A stretch of DNA of 64,000 nucleotides from Zerene cesonia (Eukaryota; Arthropoda; Insecta; Lepidoptera; Pieridae), in contig NC_052108.1 of the NCBI RefSeq assembly GCF_012273895.1, forward strand, positions 1,674,001 to 1,738,000. Direction: 5' to 3'. Within the stretch, counting starts at the first letter, position 1, and each line of letters starts with the position of its first letter. The notes beneath the pieces were generated by a model, which was not told the DNA's origin, did not search any database, and saw only the letters and a program-made list of their open reading frames with translations. Positions 62,701 to 63,775 of this stretch are shown in pieces. The position numbers and the translations under genes are program-made.

Positions 62701-63442
62701 TATATGGGCCTGTTATATTGTATAGATATGTGAAGTTGTATTGTATTTGAAGCTTCTGTATTAATATATAGATTTATACCTGGTATGAGTAATCGCAGTT
62801 GGCCGGCAAAGCAGCCGTATCACCTCTGGTGTTGCAAGTGTTTATGGGTGGAGGTGACCACTTAAAAGCATGTGGCCCACCTATCTGCTCCTTTACTTGA
62901 TCTGTCGTAAAAAAAGTTACATTTAACGTTAATTGTGTGGTGTTTGTCATGAAATATACTTCTAATTATGAAAATAATGTAAGACAACGATATGTCTAAA
63001 GTTGTGTGTCTGAGAGAGAAGTCTAGATCTTAACTTATCTTACTCACTTGGTTATTTAAATTACACGTTGTATTTTTACTAATGTTCCATAATAACCGAC
63101 GTTCTAAATTCACATGAGCTTTTTTTTTAATTTTTCCTTAATTTACTAGCTTTTTTTTTAAATACCTATATAAATATTTAATTTATCACATTCTACCAGC
63201 TCTAGTGTTACCATATTATAAACAATTAACGTATTTCGTACATTTTTTGTCTCACGTAATCTCTGCCTCCCATTGACAGTGCATGCGCTCGTACGTCGAG
63301 TTCGAGATCAGCAACGGCGCGTACGAGGTGTCCTGCCCGGACGCGCGCTGCGGCGCCGGCGCAGCGCTGTCCATAGACGAGATATCGAAGCTGGTGACGA
63401 GTGCGCTGCTGGAGAAACACATTAAGTTCCGGATCAACCATG
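7049..63442 (+). CDS. RNF144: RNF144-family RBR E3 ubiquitin ligase, partial (five exons)
   Basis: Joined exons 7049-7790, 31618-31768, 34265-34409, 36628-36754 and 63280-63442 give one open frame of 429 codons plus one base from ATG 7089. Every junction is GT/AG and phases match (0,1,2,0,1). The C-terminal part carries a RING1 finger of RBR type: zinc ligands C350, C353, C368, C370, C373, C376, C394, C399. The spacing C-x2-C-x14-C-x-C-x2-C-x2-C and the later C-P-D-A-x-C resemble RNF144A/B rather than RNF19 or parkin. RBR ligases take ubiquitin from an E2 held by RING1 onto a catalytic cysteine in RING2 and then pass it to substrate; RNF144 members usually end in a membrane anchor. IBR, RING2 and that anchor are not in the window. 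The N-terminal 330 residues are low-complexity, basic and Ser-rich, much longer than in vertebrate RNF144, so this resembles long insect members. Family call is strong; orthology to A or B is not resolved. Confidence 0.9.
8639..8838 (+). mobile_element. Lep1-type Helitron (group A), full length
   Basis: Starts TCCTACTAATATTATAAA and ends gaaaccgcggagcgcagCTAG before T; complete 200-bp copy with a 3' hairpin. Confidence 0.92.
9299..9487 (+). mobile_element. Lep1-type Helitron (group A), 3' hairpin deleted
   Basis: It is complete at the 5' end, but cgggtgaaac runs directly into gCTAG, so one side of the terminal hairpin is missing. The bases before it (9256-9298) are repeated TCCTA-like units, as if the 5' terminus had been reiterated. 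Confidence 0.88.
9926..10083 (-). mobile_element. Lep1-type Helitron (group A), 3' end missing
   Basis: Minus-strand copy lacking the hairpin and CTAG; it starts at ggggataaaaagttgcc and keeps the 5' end aatattagtagga, followed by reiterated attaggatt units to about 10110. Confidence 0.82.
10520..10715 (-). mobile_element. SINE-like retroelement (family M)
   Basis: Minus-strand copy: tttatgtcatagcgggcaac (3' tail complement), cgcctgatggtaaacgatc, then a purine-rich block gaaaggattgatgactgg. This non-autonomous family recurs at 16320, 21300, 24895, 28275, 30090, 34515, 57992 and 62548; it shares its 3' tail with family L. Confidence 0.75.
11895..12013 (+). mobile_element. 3' tail of a lepidopteran retroelement (family L)
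   Basis: aggccggcaacacct, gggcggtggtgatagctcac, a CAGATCGTTTGCCCG box and an A-rich end at 12000-12013. Confidence 0.65.
12169..12482 (+). repeat. Three diverged direct repeats just upstream of the GC island
   Basis: A motif of the form tgtctgg-agc-agatcacaa occurs at 12184, 12342 and 12458 (spacing 158 and 116 bp). Each is preceded by aagcatttt-, aagcgttct- or aagtattct- and followed by atggtatt, atggcctt or acggcatt. Copies 2 and 3 also share an upstream ttgaac...cctt block. The repeats abut the candidate alternative first exon, so they may be a promoter-proximal minisatellite or a decayed tandem element. Confidence 0.6.
12483..12592 (+). promoter_or_regulatory. GC- and CpG-rich island, candidate alternative promoter and 5' UTR with an upstream ORF
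   Basis: Inside the AT-rich first intron this block is suddenly GC/CpG-dense (cgcgtgcgcccgcgtcgcgc at 12491). An upstream ORF starts at ATG 12531 and runs 19 codons to TGA 12588-12590, two bases before the candidate start codon at 12593. Such an ORF would be expected to reduce initiation at the downstream ATG. No clear TATA box or arthropod initiator is seen. Promoter assignment is inference from composition and from the exon-like sequence that follows. Confidence 0.4.
12593..12619 (+). CDS. Candidate alternative first coding exon (nine codons)
   Basis: ATG 12593 has A at -3 and opens nine codons (MPSDVKRTR) ending at 12619 before gtagga, a plausible donor in phase 0. The next exon with a phase-0 acceptor is 31618-31768, so the product would read MPSDVKRTR then MGAGANGPGG, replacing the 234-residue KQDS region. 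Seen: start context, donor, phase match, GC-rich surroundings. Inferred: that it is transcribed. A nine-codon exon is too short for coding statistics, so chance remains possible. Confidence 0.38.
13235..13382 (-). mobile_element. Helitron-like element (group B relative), decayed
   Basis: It shows ctcctccccggcttcgcac at the 3' side and ctgagattagcgcgtacaaa...tctttagcgttatattattata at the 5' side, the usual group B order on the minus strand. Confidence 0.6.
13713..13870 (-). mobile_element. LINE 3' end fragment
   Basis: It has an ATTT-rich tail side, then gtacaataggcggtcttatc, agcgatttcttccagacaa. The order matches the minus strand of a widespread lepidopteran non-LTR 3' UTR; the same blocks occur at 29816-29960. 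Confidence 0.6.
14112..14416 (-). mobile_element. tRNA-derived SINE with GAT tail, 11-bp target-site duplication
   Basis: On the minus strand it starts with a tRNA-like head: A box in agtggtggctcagtggta, B box in ggggttcgagacc. It continues with acggtgaaggaaaacatcgt and ctcataggaggcctgagtcc, and ends in a GAT-repeat tail. Perfect direct repeats tgaaccgattt flank it at 14101-14111 and 14417-14427, so this is an intact insertion. Confidence 0.93.
14554..14721 (-). mobile_element. SINE (family N), full copy with 14-bp target-site duplication
   Basis: Perfect direct repeats ctaacaactatcct lie at 14540-14553 and 14722-14735. The element has a T-rich end on + (A tail on minus), tatagttggggaaatctt, ggaccccggggagggagc, and a GC-rich far end ggccgcgggagttgg...catccgcga. 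No tRNA-like B box is obvious; origin of the head is not identified. Confidence 0.85.
15815..16000 (-). mobile_element. Helitron-like element (group F), decayed
   Basis: cgcacgcggcttcgtccgcatagtcaaagg at the 3' side, with gggacaaaaaactatcc, cgggtctcaaactatc and aaatcggcccagtactttc following. Similar blocks occur at 19040 and 44287. Confidence 0.55.
16116..16182. promoter_or_regulatory. Pair of identical palindromic bZIP-like sites
   Basis: cttgtaattacgtaat occurs at 16116-16131 and again at 16167-16182, 51 bp apart. The core ATTACGTAAT fits the PAR/E4BP4-type bZIP consensus (bound in insects by Vrille and Pdp1). Function is inference only. Confidence 0.3.
16320..16520 (+). mobile_element. 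SINE-like retroelement (family M), conserved hairpin
   Basis: Pyrimidine-rich block with ccctttccagtcctttcc, then an inverted repeat agaggcgtaaggtc (16427-16440) / gaccttatgcctct (16448-16461), then ttaccatcaggcgaccctcc and a GCCGACAATGAATAAA end. Confidence 0.75.
16830..17042 (-). mobile_element. Lep1-type Helitron (group A), full length
   Basis: CTAG at 16830 with hairpin cgcggtttcactcgcg; 5' terminus attagtagga at 17033-17042, with a short gaatt insertion nearby. Confidence 0.9.
17341..17363 (+). repeat. GAT microsatellite
   Basis: Seven consecutive GAT triplets. It lies 43 bp upstream of a LINE ORF fragment. Confidence 0.9.
17406..17590 (+). pseudogene. Non-LTR retrotransposon, C-terminal end of ORF2 plus 3' UTR
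   Basis: In frame from 17406 to TAG 17532-17534 the peptide contains V-R-D-W-N-x-L-P-E-S-V-F-P-D-G-Y-N-L-x-x-F-K followed by R-V and L-L-G-K-R-A-P-S-stop. This is the typical C-terminus of lepidopteran reverse-transcriptase polyproteins. A short 3' UTR and an A-rich end (17572-17590) follow. It is a 5'-truncated dead copy; clade not assigned. Confidence 0.82.
18713..18730 (+). repeat. Run of 18 G
   Basis: Uninterrupted G18, preceded by gggag. An extreme homopolymer in AT-rich DNA; length may be affected by sequencing. Confidence 0.95.
19040..19320 (-). mobile_element. Helitron-like element (group F), decayed
   Basis: gcggcttcgcccccgtagtcaaagg, cgggtcaaaaactat and aaacggttcagtggtttcggcgtgaaga are in the order of a minus-strand group F copy. 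Confidence 0.55.
20744..20908 (+). mobile_element. Lep1-type Helitron (group B), full length
   Basis: Starts TCTATACTAATATTATAAAG, carries gaagagtttgtttg and actactagtccgattt, ends with hairpin ggcgaagccgggacgg and ccgCTAG. Confidence 0.9.
21300..21825 (+). mobile_element. SINE-like retroelement (family M) split by a nested Helitron
   Basis: The 5' part (21300-21486) has actcgaacacgcttcagcac and gggccagctcgcacc. The 3' part (21687-21825) has ggcgtaaggcctctaccc, gggcggtgtgagcgcttacc and an A-rich end. The two halves are separated only by the Helitron at 21487-21686. Confidence 0.82.
21487..21686 (+). mobile_element. Lep1-type Helitron (group A), nested in a family M element
   Basis: Complete copy from TCCTACTAATATT to gcgcagCTAG. 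It sits between A and T, the insertion preference of Helitrons, and no target duplication is seen. Confidence 0.92.
22661..22845 (+). mobile_element. Decayed Helitron-like element
   Basis: tataaatggaaaagtaactcc near the 5' side, gcagaaccgatttgaatgaaatttg in the middle and cccatgggaacggtagaaat; 3' hairpin and CTAG not found. Confidence 0.45.
23490..23750 (+). mobile_element. tRNA-derived SINE with GAT-tail family, 3' truncated
   Basis: The + strand copy starts agcggtggctcagtggtga (A box) and gggggttcgacacc (B box), then aaaggaaaacatcgtgagg and ctcacaggaggcccgtgtcc. The GAT tail is absent. Confidence 0.82.
24219..24350. repeat. Inverted repeat element, left part
   Basis: ctcgtgtttgattttacgcg and agaaattaaaggcttaaacg lead into cgcgattta, mirrored by taaatcgcg and, further right, ctttaatttct, forming a fold-back. 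The outer part is present in reverse orientation at 36990-37048. Confidence 0.6.
24622..24771. repeat. Perfect 150-nt palindrome with tRNA-like B box in both arms
   Basis: Arms 24622-24694 and 24699-24771 (73 bp each) are exact reverse complements around a 4-nt loop tgct. Each arm carries caggttcgaatcctgcctcg, a B box with tRNA-like T stem, followed by gtgatcaaattttttctatt. The same tRNA-like sequence is found without perfect symmetry at 52979, 56786 and 39081. It may be a fold-back transposon, or an inverted duplication made in the genome or in assembly. Confidence 0.95.
24895..25090 (+). mobile_element. SINE-like retroelement (family M), 5' part
   Basis: It has cacgaattggtccagctcg, ggggaagtaccacaccccc, a tail side of ttttcctcacccttctc and tttccagttgtcaatcc; 3' tail missing. 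Confidence 0.75.
25580..25695 (+). mobile_element. SINE-like retroelement (family M), internally deleted
   Basis: The 5' head gagcacacttcggcacc...gggccagctcg is joined after a short gap to the 3' tail blocks ggtctgtgctgattgcttaccatcagat. Confidence 0.6.
26935..27220 (-). mobile_element. tRNA-derived SINE (GAT-tail family), diverged
   Basis: It contains ctttgagagttcaagcc, gcgctggccaagtgcgg, cagatgtcacatgtcgtcgaa and gacatgccggttacctcacg, in the same order as the copy at 14112, but the tRNA-like head is worn. Confidence 0.75.
27404..27712 (-). mobile_element. tRNA-derived SINE (GAT-tail family), near full length
   Basis: ATC repeats at 27406-27423 (tail complement), the same body blocks as the copy at 14112 and the tRNA-like head complement tctcgaaccccgac...tgagccaccactgct at the far end. 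No clear target duplication is visible. Confidence 0.88.
28076..28270 (-). mobile_element. Lep1-type Helitron (group A)
   Basis: CTAG at 28076, hairpin gcggtttcacccgc, 5' terminus attagtagga ending at 28270. It abuts a family M element. Confidence 0.9.
28275..28475 (-). mobile_element. SINE-like retroelement (family M)
   Basis: It has gggtcgcctgatggtaagcg, ccgcccatgaaaatatgcag, a purine-rich run and aaaggatacgggc. Confidence 0.75.
28985..29215 (-). mobile_element. Helitron-like element (group F)
   Basis: CTAG at 28985, cccgcgtctttgtccgcgta hairpin region, cggttgagccgtttaagcgtgaag and tttatgatattgaatta toward the 5' side. Confidence 0.65.
29816..29960 (-). mobile_element. LINE 3' end fragment
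   Basis: AAATG-rich simple tail, then aatgtacagagggcggtc, agcgatctctccccgacaac; same family as 13713-13870. Confidence 0.6.
30090..30290 (+). mobile_element. SINE-like retroelement (family M), 3' two thirds with A tail
   Basis: ttttcctcacccgtcccagt, the hairpin cattcgcagagg / cctttgcgaatg (30188-30199 / 30205-30216), gcttaccatcaggcgaacc, ctatgacat and an A-rich end. Confidence 0.82.
31618..31768 (+). CDS. RNF144: Exon 2 of the RNF144-like gene (linker)
   Basis: The acceptor is tctcttttccag (31606-31617), with a good pyrimidine tract; the donor is cttgaag then gtattt at 31769. It has 50 codons plus one base, phase 0 in and 1 out. Residues 235-284 begin MGAGANGPGGRRALELIL and end in SQPQPLLE. 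The segment is basic and Ser/Arg-rich with no recognised domain. It starts with ATG, so a transcript with a non-coding first exon could initiate here. The Gly-2 start does not make a good myristoylation site (Asn at position 6). A decayed duplicate of its second half lies 146 bp downstream. Confidence 0.87.
31838..31914 (+). pseudogene. Decayed tandem duplicate of the 3' half of exon 2, with a retained GT donor
   Basis: Aligned with exon 2, this intronic stretch reads K-L-V-R-R-A-G-S-K-E-stop-V-M-S-Q-P-Q-P-L-L-E, against K-P-V-R-R-A-A-S-R-D-S-V-L-S-Q-P-Q-P-L-L-E in the exon. The DNA match is closest over cagcctctgcttgaa. There is a short deletion near its 5' end and an in-frame TAG at 31881-31883. 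A GT follows at 31915 in the same place as the exon donor (a-gtatct here, g-gtattt in the exon). The copy lacks its own acceptor-side half, so it is best read as a partial tandem exon duplication that decayed. If the second donor were used, reading through from exon 2 meets TAG at 31834. Confidence 0.82.
32630..32800 (-). mobile_element. Lep1-type Helitron (group B)
   Basis: CTAG at 32630, hairpin gccccggcttcgcccg, gtagttcctgagattagcac and ctcttcagctttataata toward the 5' end. Confidence 0.88.
33255..33418 (-). mobile_element. Helitron-like element (group E)
   Basis: CTAG near 33255, acttcgcacgcgtta, tagttttaaagacttaagc and atagggactgagaaagc, ending near tatactactagtga. Confidence 0.7.
33676..33840 (-). 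mobile_element. Helitron-like element (group E)
   Basis: actcgccctggcttcgcac at the 3' side and gcatacaaacaaacagac, gaaagtgactttgtttta, tagtga at the 5' side. Confidence 0.6.
34239..34253 (+). repeat. Short GAT repeat inside the exon 3 acceptor region
   Basis: tgatgatgatgatgat lies 11-25 bases before the acceptor AG at 34263-34264, where a pyrimidine tract is normally found. It matches the tail sequence of the GAT-tailed SINE family elsewhere in the window, so it may be a SINE remnant or an independent microsatellite. Confidence 0.75.
34265..34409 (+). CDS. RNF144: Exon 3 of the RNF144-like gene (linker before RING1)
   Basis: The acceptor is gttgcacag ending at 34264 and the donor is ctccag then gtgtgt at 34410. 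With phase 1 in and 2 out it encodes residues 285-332 plus two bases: GLRKCSTVLALTDRER, then RAPSVCSRCSSLLSLAGAGG. It is very GC-rich. One C-x2-C pair (CSRC) is present, but with no second pair nearby a separate zinc finger is not claimed. The acceptor is unusual because five GAT-type repeats at 34239-34253 occupy the place of the pyrimidine tract. Confidence 0.88.
34515..34715 (-). mobile_element. SINE-like retroelement (family M)
   Basis: It has gcaactgagttggtggtccg, cctgatggtaagcgatcaac, gcctctgcgaatgcgctg, a purine-rich run and aaaggatacgagcctccgac. It begins 105 bp after the exon 3 donor. Confidence 0.8.
35361..35585 (-). mobile_element. Helitron-like element
   Basis: CTAG at 35361-35364, cccggatccgcccgg, tatcctatcacccaagtca, aaacatccaaacaaacaaac and cacatttataatattagtg at the 5' end. 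Confidence 0.75.
36135..36335 (-). mobile_element. Lep1-type Helitron (group A)
   Basis: CTAG at 36135, hairpin gcggtttcacccgcg, 5' terminus tttataatattagta. It lies 290 bp before exon 4. Confidence 0.9.
36415..36582 (+). mobile_element. Helitron-like element, 3' terminus diverged
   Basis: aatattatagagtggaaac at the 5' side and cacgggcgaagccggggcg at the 3' side, followed by cag rather than CTAG. It ends about 45 bp before exon 4. Confidence 0.65.
36628..36754 (+). CDS. RNF144: Exon 4: first half of the RING1 finger
   Basis: The acceptor is ttattatttttgtag ending at 36627; the donor is acgaag then gtttgt at 36755. It completes codon 333 and encodes residues 334-375: YSLDGAGGFVPAAPIN, then CKLCLDD and, after nine residues, VISGCGCAFCTK. 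C350 and C353 form the first zinc pair; C368, C370 and C373 are further ligands. In RNF144 proteins the third and fourth ligands are also C-x-C, which helps separate this family from RBR proteins with a histidine there. The exon ends in phase 0 just before the next zinc ligand. Confidence 0.93.
36890..37050. mobile_element. Fold-back or inverted-repeat element
   Basis: agaaattaaaaac at the left and ctttaatttct at the right bracket tttaaacgcgatttattcat, gacgtttcgaacactttaca and gcgagcgtggtcacgggg; the right flank mirrors the sequence at 24219-24268. Confidence 0.6.
37646..37735 (+). mobile_element. tRNA-derived SINE head (family S2)
   Basis: A-box region tagtacagtggttaatgcg and B-box region agtttcgattcccggtgggg. 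Copies in reverse at 49545 and 50796. No proper acceptor stem, so not a tRNA gene. Confidence 0.75.
38585..38780 (-). mobile_element. Helitron-like element ending in an AT microsatellite
   Basis: ccccggctccgcccggg hairpin at the 3' side, gtggtttaggagtcc, then (AT)16 at 38749-38780 where the 5' terminus would be expected. Confidence 0.6.
38812..38905 (-). mobile_element. Helitron fragment (group C)
   Basis: gtggtacccgggtaagaagtagcc and cttataaactttcgcgttc...attatattagtag, matching in reverse the copy at 59934. Confidence 0.6.
39081..39150 (+). mobile_element. tRNA-like repeat (fold-back family), decayed
   Basis: cggtatggcgaataactcagattcgaatttcgcctca followed by tcctattctttaaa, resembling the 3' half of the copy at 56786. 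Confidence 0.5.
40531..40597. repeat. Near-perfect hairpin, 25-bp arms
   Basis: Arms 40531-40555 and 40573-40597 are exact reverse complements (core acgcaaggaaggtct / agaccttccttgcgt). After two mismatched positions a further 5-bp stem tccgt / acgga shares the same centre. Confidence 0.92.
40864..41063 (-). mobile_element. Lep1-type Helitron (group A)
   Basis: CTAG at 40864, hairpin cgcgatttcacccgcg, 5' terminus attagtagga at 41063. Confidence 0.9.
41340..41495 (+). mobile_element. Helitron-like element (group B), diverged
   Basis: aaactgaagagtttgtttg at the 5' side and tgcgaagccgagtcgg then ttgTTAG at the 3' side. Confidence 0.65.
41868..42025 (+). mobile_element. tRNA-derived SINE (GAT-tail family), 5' truncated
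   Basis: It has accggcatgtccaagaatca, gacgtccgccaaactgc, ctcataggaggcctgtgtct and atataggctgataatgat at the tail. Confidence 0.75.
42047..42181 (+). mobile_element. Lep1-type Helitron (group A), 3' truncated
   Basis: TCCTACTAATATTATAAATG to aacatataggc, then unrelated sequence; no hairpin or CTAG. It lies just downstream of a SINE tail. Confidence 0.88.
42384..42530 (+). mobile_element. Helitron-like element
   Basis: Starts tctaatattataaatggg, ends cacaggcgaagccgcggcg and aacagCTAG. Confidence 0.78.
43029..43221 (-). pseudogene. Non-LTR retrotransposon, C-terminal end of ORF2 plus 3' UTR
   Basis: On the minus strand 43221-43105 reads A-K-D-W-N-S-L-P-A-A-V-F-P, then F-K-A-R-V-N-R-F-L-S-S-R-H and stop (43107-43105). 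The 3' UTR then leads to a T run on + at 43030-43039, i.e. an A tail. It is the same ORF2 C-terminal signature as at 17406 but from a different subfamily. Upstream the frame is lost. Confidence 0.82.
43955..44065 (-). mobile_element. tRNA-derived SINE (GAT-tail family), tail part only
   Basis: It has atcatcatcagtggcacatata, ccttatgagggttcagg, accaggctggccaagtgcagg and gcagatgtcacat; the tRNA-like head is missing. Confidence 0.72.
44287..44480 (-). mobile_element. Helitron-like element (group F)
   Basis: CTAG at 44286-44289 followed by tctttcgcccgcgctt, then ataaaaactatcctatgtc, tctcgggtctcgaattat and ggtttcggcgtgaagaaca, ending near taatattaataggg. Confidence 0.65.
45497..45670 (-). mobile_element. 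Lep1-type Helitron (group A), terminal CTAG changed to TTAG
   Basis: ttagctgcgtcccgcgg at the 3' end with a deletion in the hairpin side; 5' terminus aatattagtagga at 45670. Confidence 0.88.
46211..46429 (-). mobile_element. Lep1-type Helitron (group A) with an internal fold-back
   Basis: TTAG at 46211, normal body to gtgaaagagtaacaaac, then a 20-bp inverted repeat (46353-46372 and 46379-46398, loop tggatg) before resuming tacaaactttcacg and ending attagtagga. Confidence 0.92.
48408..48572 (-). mobile_element. Lep1-type Helitron (group B)
   Basis: ccagctgtccgccccggct at the 3' end, gtagttcctgagattagtg, and ctttataatattagtata then ga at the 5' end. Confidence 0.87.
49545..49690 (-). mobile_element. 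tRNA-derived SINE (family S2)
   Basis: acgctcacgcgttaaccactgcaccaag is the complement of the A-box head; aggtgatcagccttttgtgcc is the body shared with the copy at 50796. The B-box part is diverged. Confidence 0.72.
50354..50523 (+). mobile_element. Lep1-type Helitron (group B), full length
   Basis: Starts tctatacttatattataaag, has gaacgcactaatctcagg and actactggtgcga, ends gggcgaagccggggcgg and ccgCTAG. Confidence 0.9.
50796..50950 (-). mobile_element. tRNA-derived SINE (family S2), best copy
   Basis: It has tcttggggtcaagtaggtg, cctgccagaccgagac, a T10 run, the B-box complement caccgggaattgaaccca and the A-box complement acgcgttaaccactgcacc. Confidence 0.82.
52063..52262 (-). mobile_element. 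Lep1-type Helitron (group A), full length
   Basis: CTAG at 52063, hairpin gcggtttcacccgcg, 5' terminus attagtagga at 52262, followed by extra ctagga units to about 52284. Confidence 0.92.
52979..53048 (+). mobile_element. tRNA-like repeat (fold-back family)
   Basis: The D-arm-like gctggccgagaggcaaggcg, gttgctacggtatgg, and B box atacgaatcccgcctcgtga. The gccgag...ggcg D arm is of tRNA-Ser/Leu type; no proper acceptor stem, so not a functional tRNA. Confidence 0.72.
53387..53552 (-). mobile_element. Helitron-like element (group D)
   Basis: CTAG at 53387, hairpin gccccggcgtcgcccg, agcagctttgtaatggtgaaag and tctatattataagtgtaga at the 5' end. Confidence 0.78.
53879..54075 (+). mobile_element. 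Lep1-type Helitron (group A), full length
   Basis: TCCTACTAATATTATAAATG to gaaaccgcggggcgcagCTAG; six or so bases missing in the aaaaactactgaac block. Confidence 0.92.
54212..54366 (-). mobile_element. Helitron-like element
   Basis: aagtcagctcatactctgtcc, aaatccgttctgtagtttcagcc, caaacatccaaacaaacaaac and cattaataatattagtg; 3' hairpin not clear. Related to 35361-35585. Confidence 0.65.
55001..55185 (-). mobile_element. Helitron-like element (group E)
   Basis: CTAG at 55002, tccgcggatacgcacacg, gtatagttttaaagatttaagc and atagggacatagaaagc. Confidence 0.72.
55551..55760 (-). mobile_element. Lep1-type Helitron (group A), full length
   Basis: CTAG at 55551, gccgcagtttcacccgcg, 5' terminus aatattagtaggg. 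Confidence 0.91.
56786..56932 (+). mobile_element. tRNA-like element with imperfect terminal inverted repeats
   Basis: The core has ccggtagccgagagggtagg (D-arm-like), gttgctacggtttgg and gggtttcgaatcccgcctcg (B box). The flanks 56786-56819 and 56899-56932 are inverted repeats, 27 of 34 positions matching. The right flank resembles the outer arms of the palindrome at 24622. Confidence 0.78.
57668..57805 (+). mobile_element. Helitron-like fragment
   Basis: gtactaatattataatgacg at the 5' side and gaagcgattttgtaaattctt in the body; 3' end missing or diverged, directly before the next Helitron. Confidence 0.5.
57813..57990 (-). mobile_element. Lep1-type Helitron (group A), internal deletion
   Basis: CTAG at 57813, hairpin cggtttcacccgcg, a deletion that removes the gttattccagttgtccag block, 5' terminus attagtaaga. 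Confidence 0.9.
57992..58155 (-). mobile_element. SINE-like retroelement (family M), 5' part
   Basis: aaaggatacgggcctccg, acctccctcgatgcgagccg and aaagcatgttcgactcccac, the complement of the family's 5' head. Confidence 0.72.
58907..59044 (+). mobile_element. Helitron-like element
   Basis: Starts tctaatatataaaattctcg, has gtaacggcttgaccgattttg, ends ttaccgggtcagCTAG before T. Confidence 0.75.
59934..60118 (+). mobile_element. Helitron-like element (group C)
   Basis: Starts tcctactagttttataaact, has ggctacttcatacccgggta and gacgccgcgga, ends atagCTAG before T. Confidence 0.8.
60532..60734 (+). mobile_element. Lep1-type Helitron (group A), full length
   Basis: tccacctactaatattataa to gaaaccgcggggcgcagCTAG. 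Confidence 0.91.
62006..62170 (+). mobile_element. Helitron-like element (group E), 3' truncated
   Basis: tcactacatactacaaatta, tatgcttaaatttttaaaac, tacgcaacaaatattgatgg and attaaagtactccgaatttt; hairpin and CTAG absent. Confidence 0.62.
62180..62310 (+). mobile_element. Helitron-like element (group B), diverged
   Basis: tataaaactgacgagtttcg, gaacgcacttatctcggg and aatactggtccgatt; the 3' end is worn. Confidence 0.6.
62548..62712 (-). mobile_element. SINE-like retroelement (family M), conserved hairpin
   Basis: ccgcccatgaacatttgcag, inverted repeat agaggcataaggtc (62576-62589) / gaccttacgcctct (62597-62610), then gggattaagaaaggattgg and gggaagggtaaggaaaag. Confidence 0.77.
62795..62912 (+). 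mobile_element. 3' tail of a lepidopteran retroelement (family L)
   Basis: ttggccggcaaagcagcc, cacctctggtgttgcaagtg, gggtggaggtgaccacttaa, cccacctatctgctcc and an A-rich end. Confidence 0.7.
63280..63442 (+). CDS. RNF144: Exon 5: second half of RING1 and start of the RING1-IBR linker
   Basis: The acceptor is cctcccattgacag ending at 63279; the donor is accatg then gtgagt at 63443, a near-consensus site. It encodes residues 376-429 plus one base: CMRSYVEFEI, then after seven residues SCPDARC, then LSIDEISKLVTSALLEKHIKF. C376, C394 and C399 complete the two zinc sites of RING1. The helical stretch after it matches the RING1-IBR linker, which in RNF144 contains the E/D-I-x-x-L-V and E-K-x-x-x-F pattern. 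The IBR exon is past the window end. Confidence 0.93.
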
Positions 63443-63507
63443 GTGAGTTGTTGGTTTAATTGTATGTTTTTAAATGGTTCTTTATACGTATATATCTACT
63501 TGATACA

Positions 63508-63609
63508 CTAGCGGTCCGCCCCGGCTTCGGCCGTGGTACATATATAGCTTATAGCCTTCCTCAATAAATGGGCTATCTAAAACTGAAAGAATTTTTCAAA
63601 TGCGACCCA
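63508..63609 (-). mobile_element. Lep1-type Helitron (group B), 5' truncated
   Basis: CTAG at 63508, gtccgccccggcttcggccg, ataaatgggctatctaaaac, then breaks off after ttcaaatgcgacc. Confidence 0.82.
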
Positions 63610-63640
63610 TGCAAGTTCATCTCTACAGGAATATGTTTTA

Positions 63641-63775
63641 CTAGTTGTTTGCCCTGGTACGCCCGTGGTACATATACAGCGTATATCAGCAGAGTAGCAG
63701 CTTTCTAATGGTGATAGAATTTTTGAAATCGGTCCAGTAGTTTTTACGTGAAAACATTACAAACACACGATGTCA
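63641..63775 (-). mobile_element. Helitron-like element (group D), 5' end worn
   Basis: CTAG at 63641, gccctggtacgcccgtgg, agcagctttctaatggtgata and cggtccagtagtttttacgtg. Confidence 0.7.

Larger units (their letters stand above)
36755..63279 (+). other. Intron 4 (26.5 kb), splitting RING1
   Basis: It runs from donor gtttgt to acceptor cattgacag. Filled with Helitrons, SINEs, LINE ends and hairpins listed separately. No nested gene is recognised on either strand. Stretches without a named feature: 37840-38580, 38910-39080, 39150-40430, 41070-41330, 42540-43020, 43240-43950, 44490-45490, 46440-48400, 48580-49540, 50950-52060, 52270-52970, 53080-53380, 54380-54990, 55200-55545, 55770-56780, 56940-57660, 58160-58900, 59050-59930, 60120-60530, 60740-61990, 62180-62550 and 62920-63279. 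Confidence 0.88.

Noticed and set aside
63226..63441. Antisense ORFs opposite exon 5
   Set aside because: The sense frame gives an unmistakable RING1; the antisense frames have no domain.
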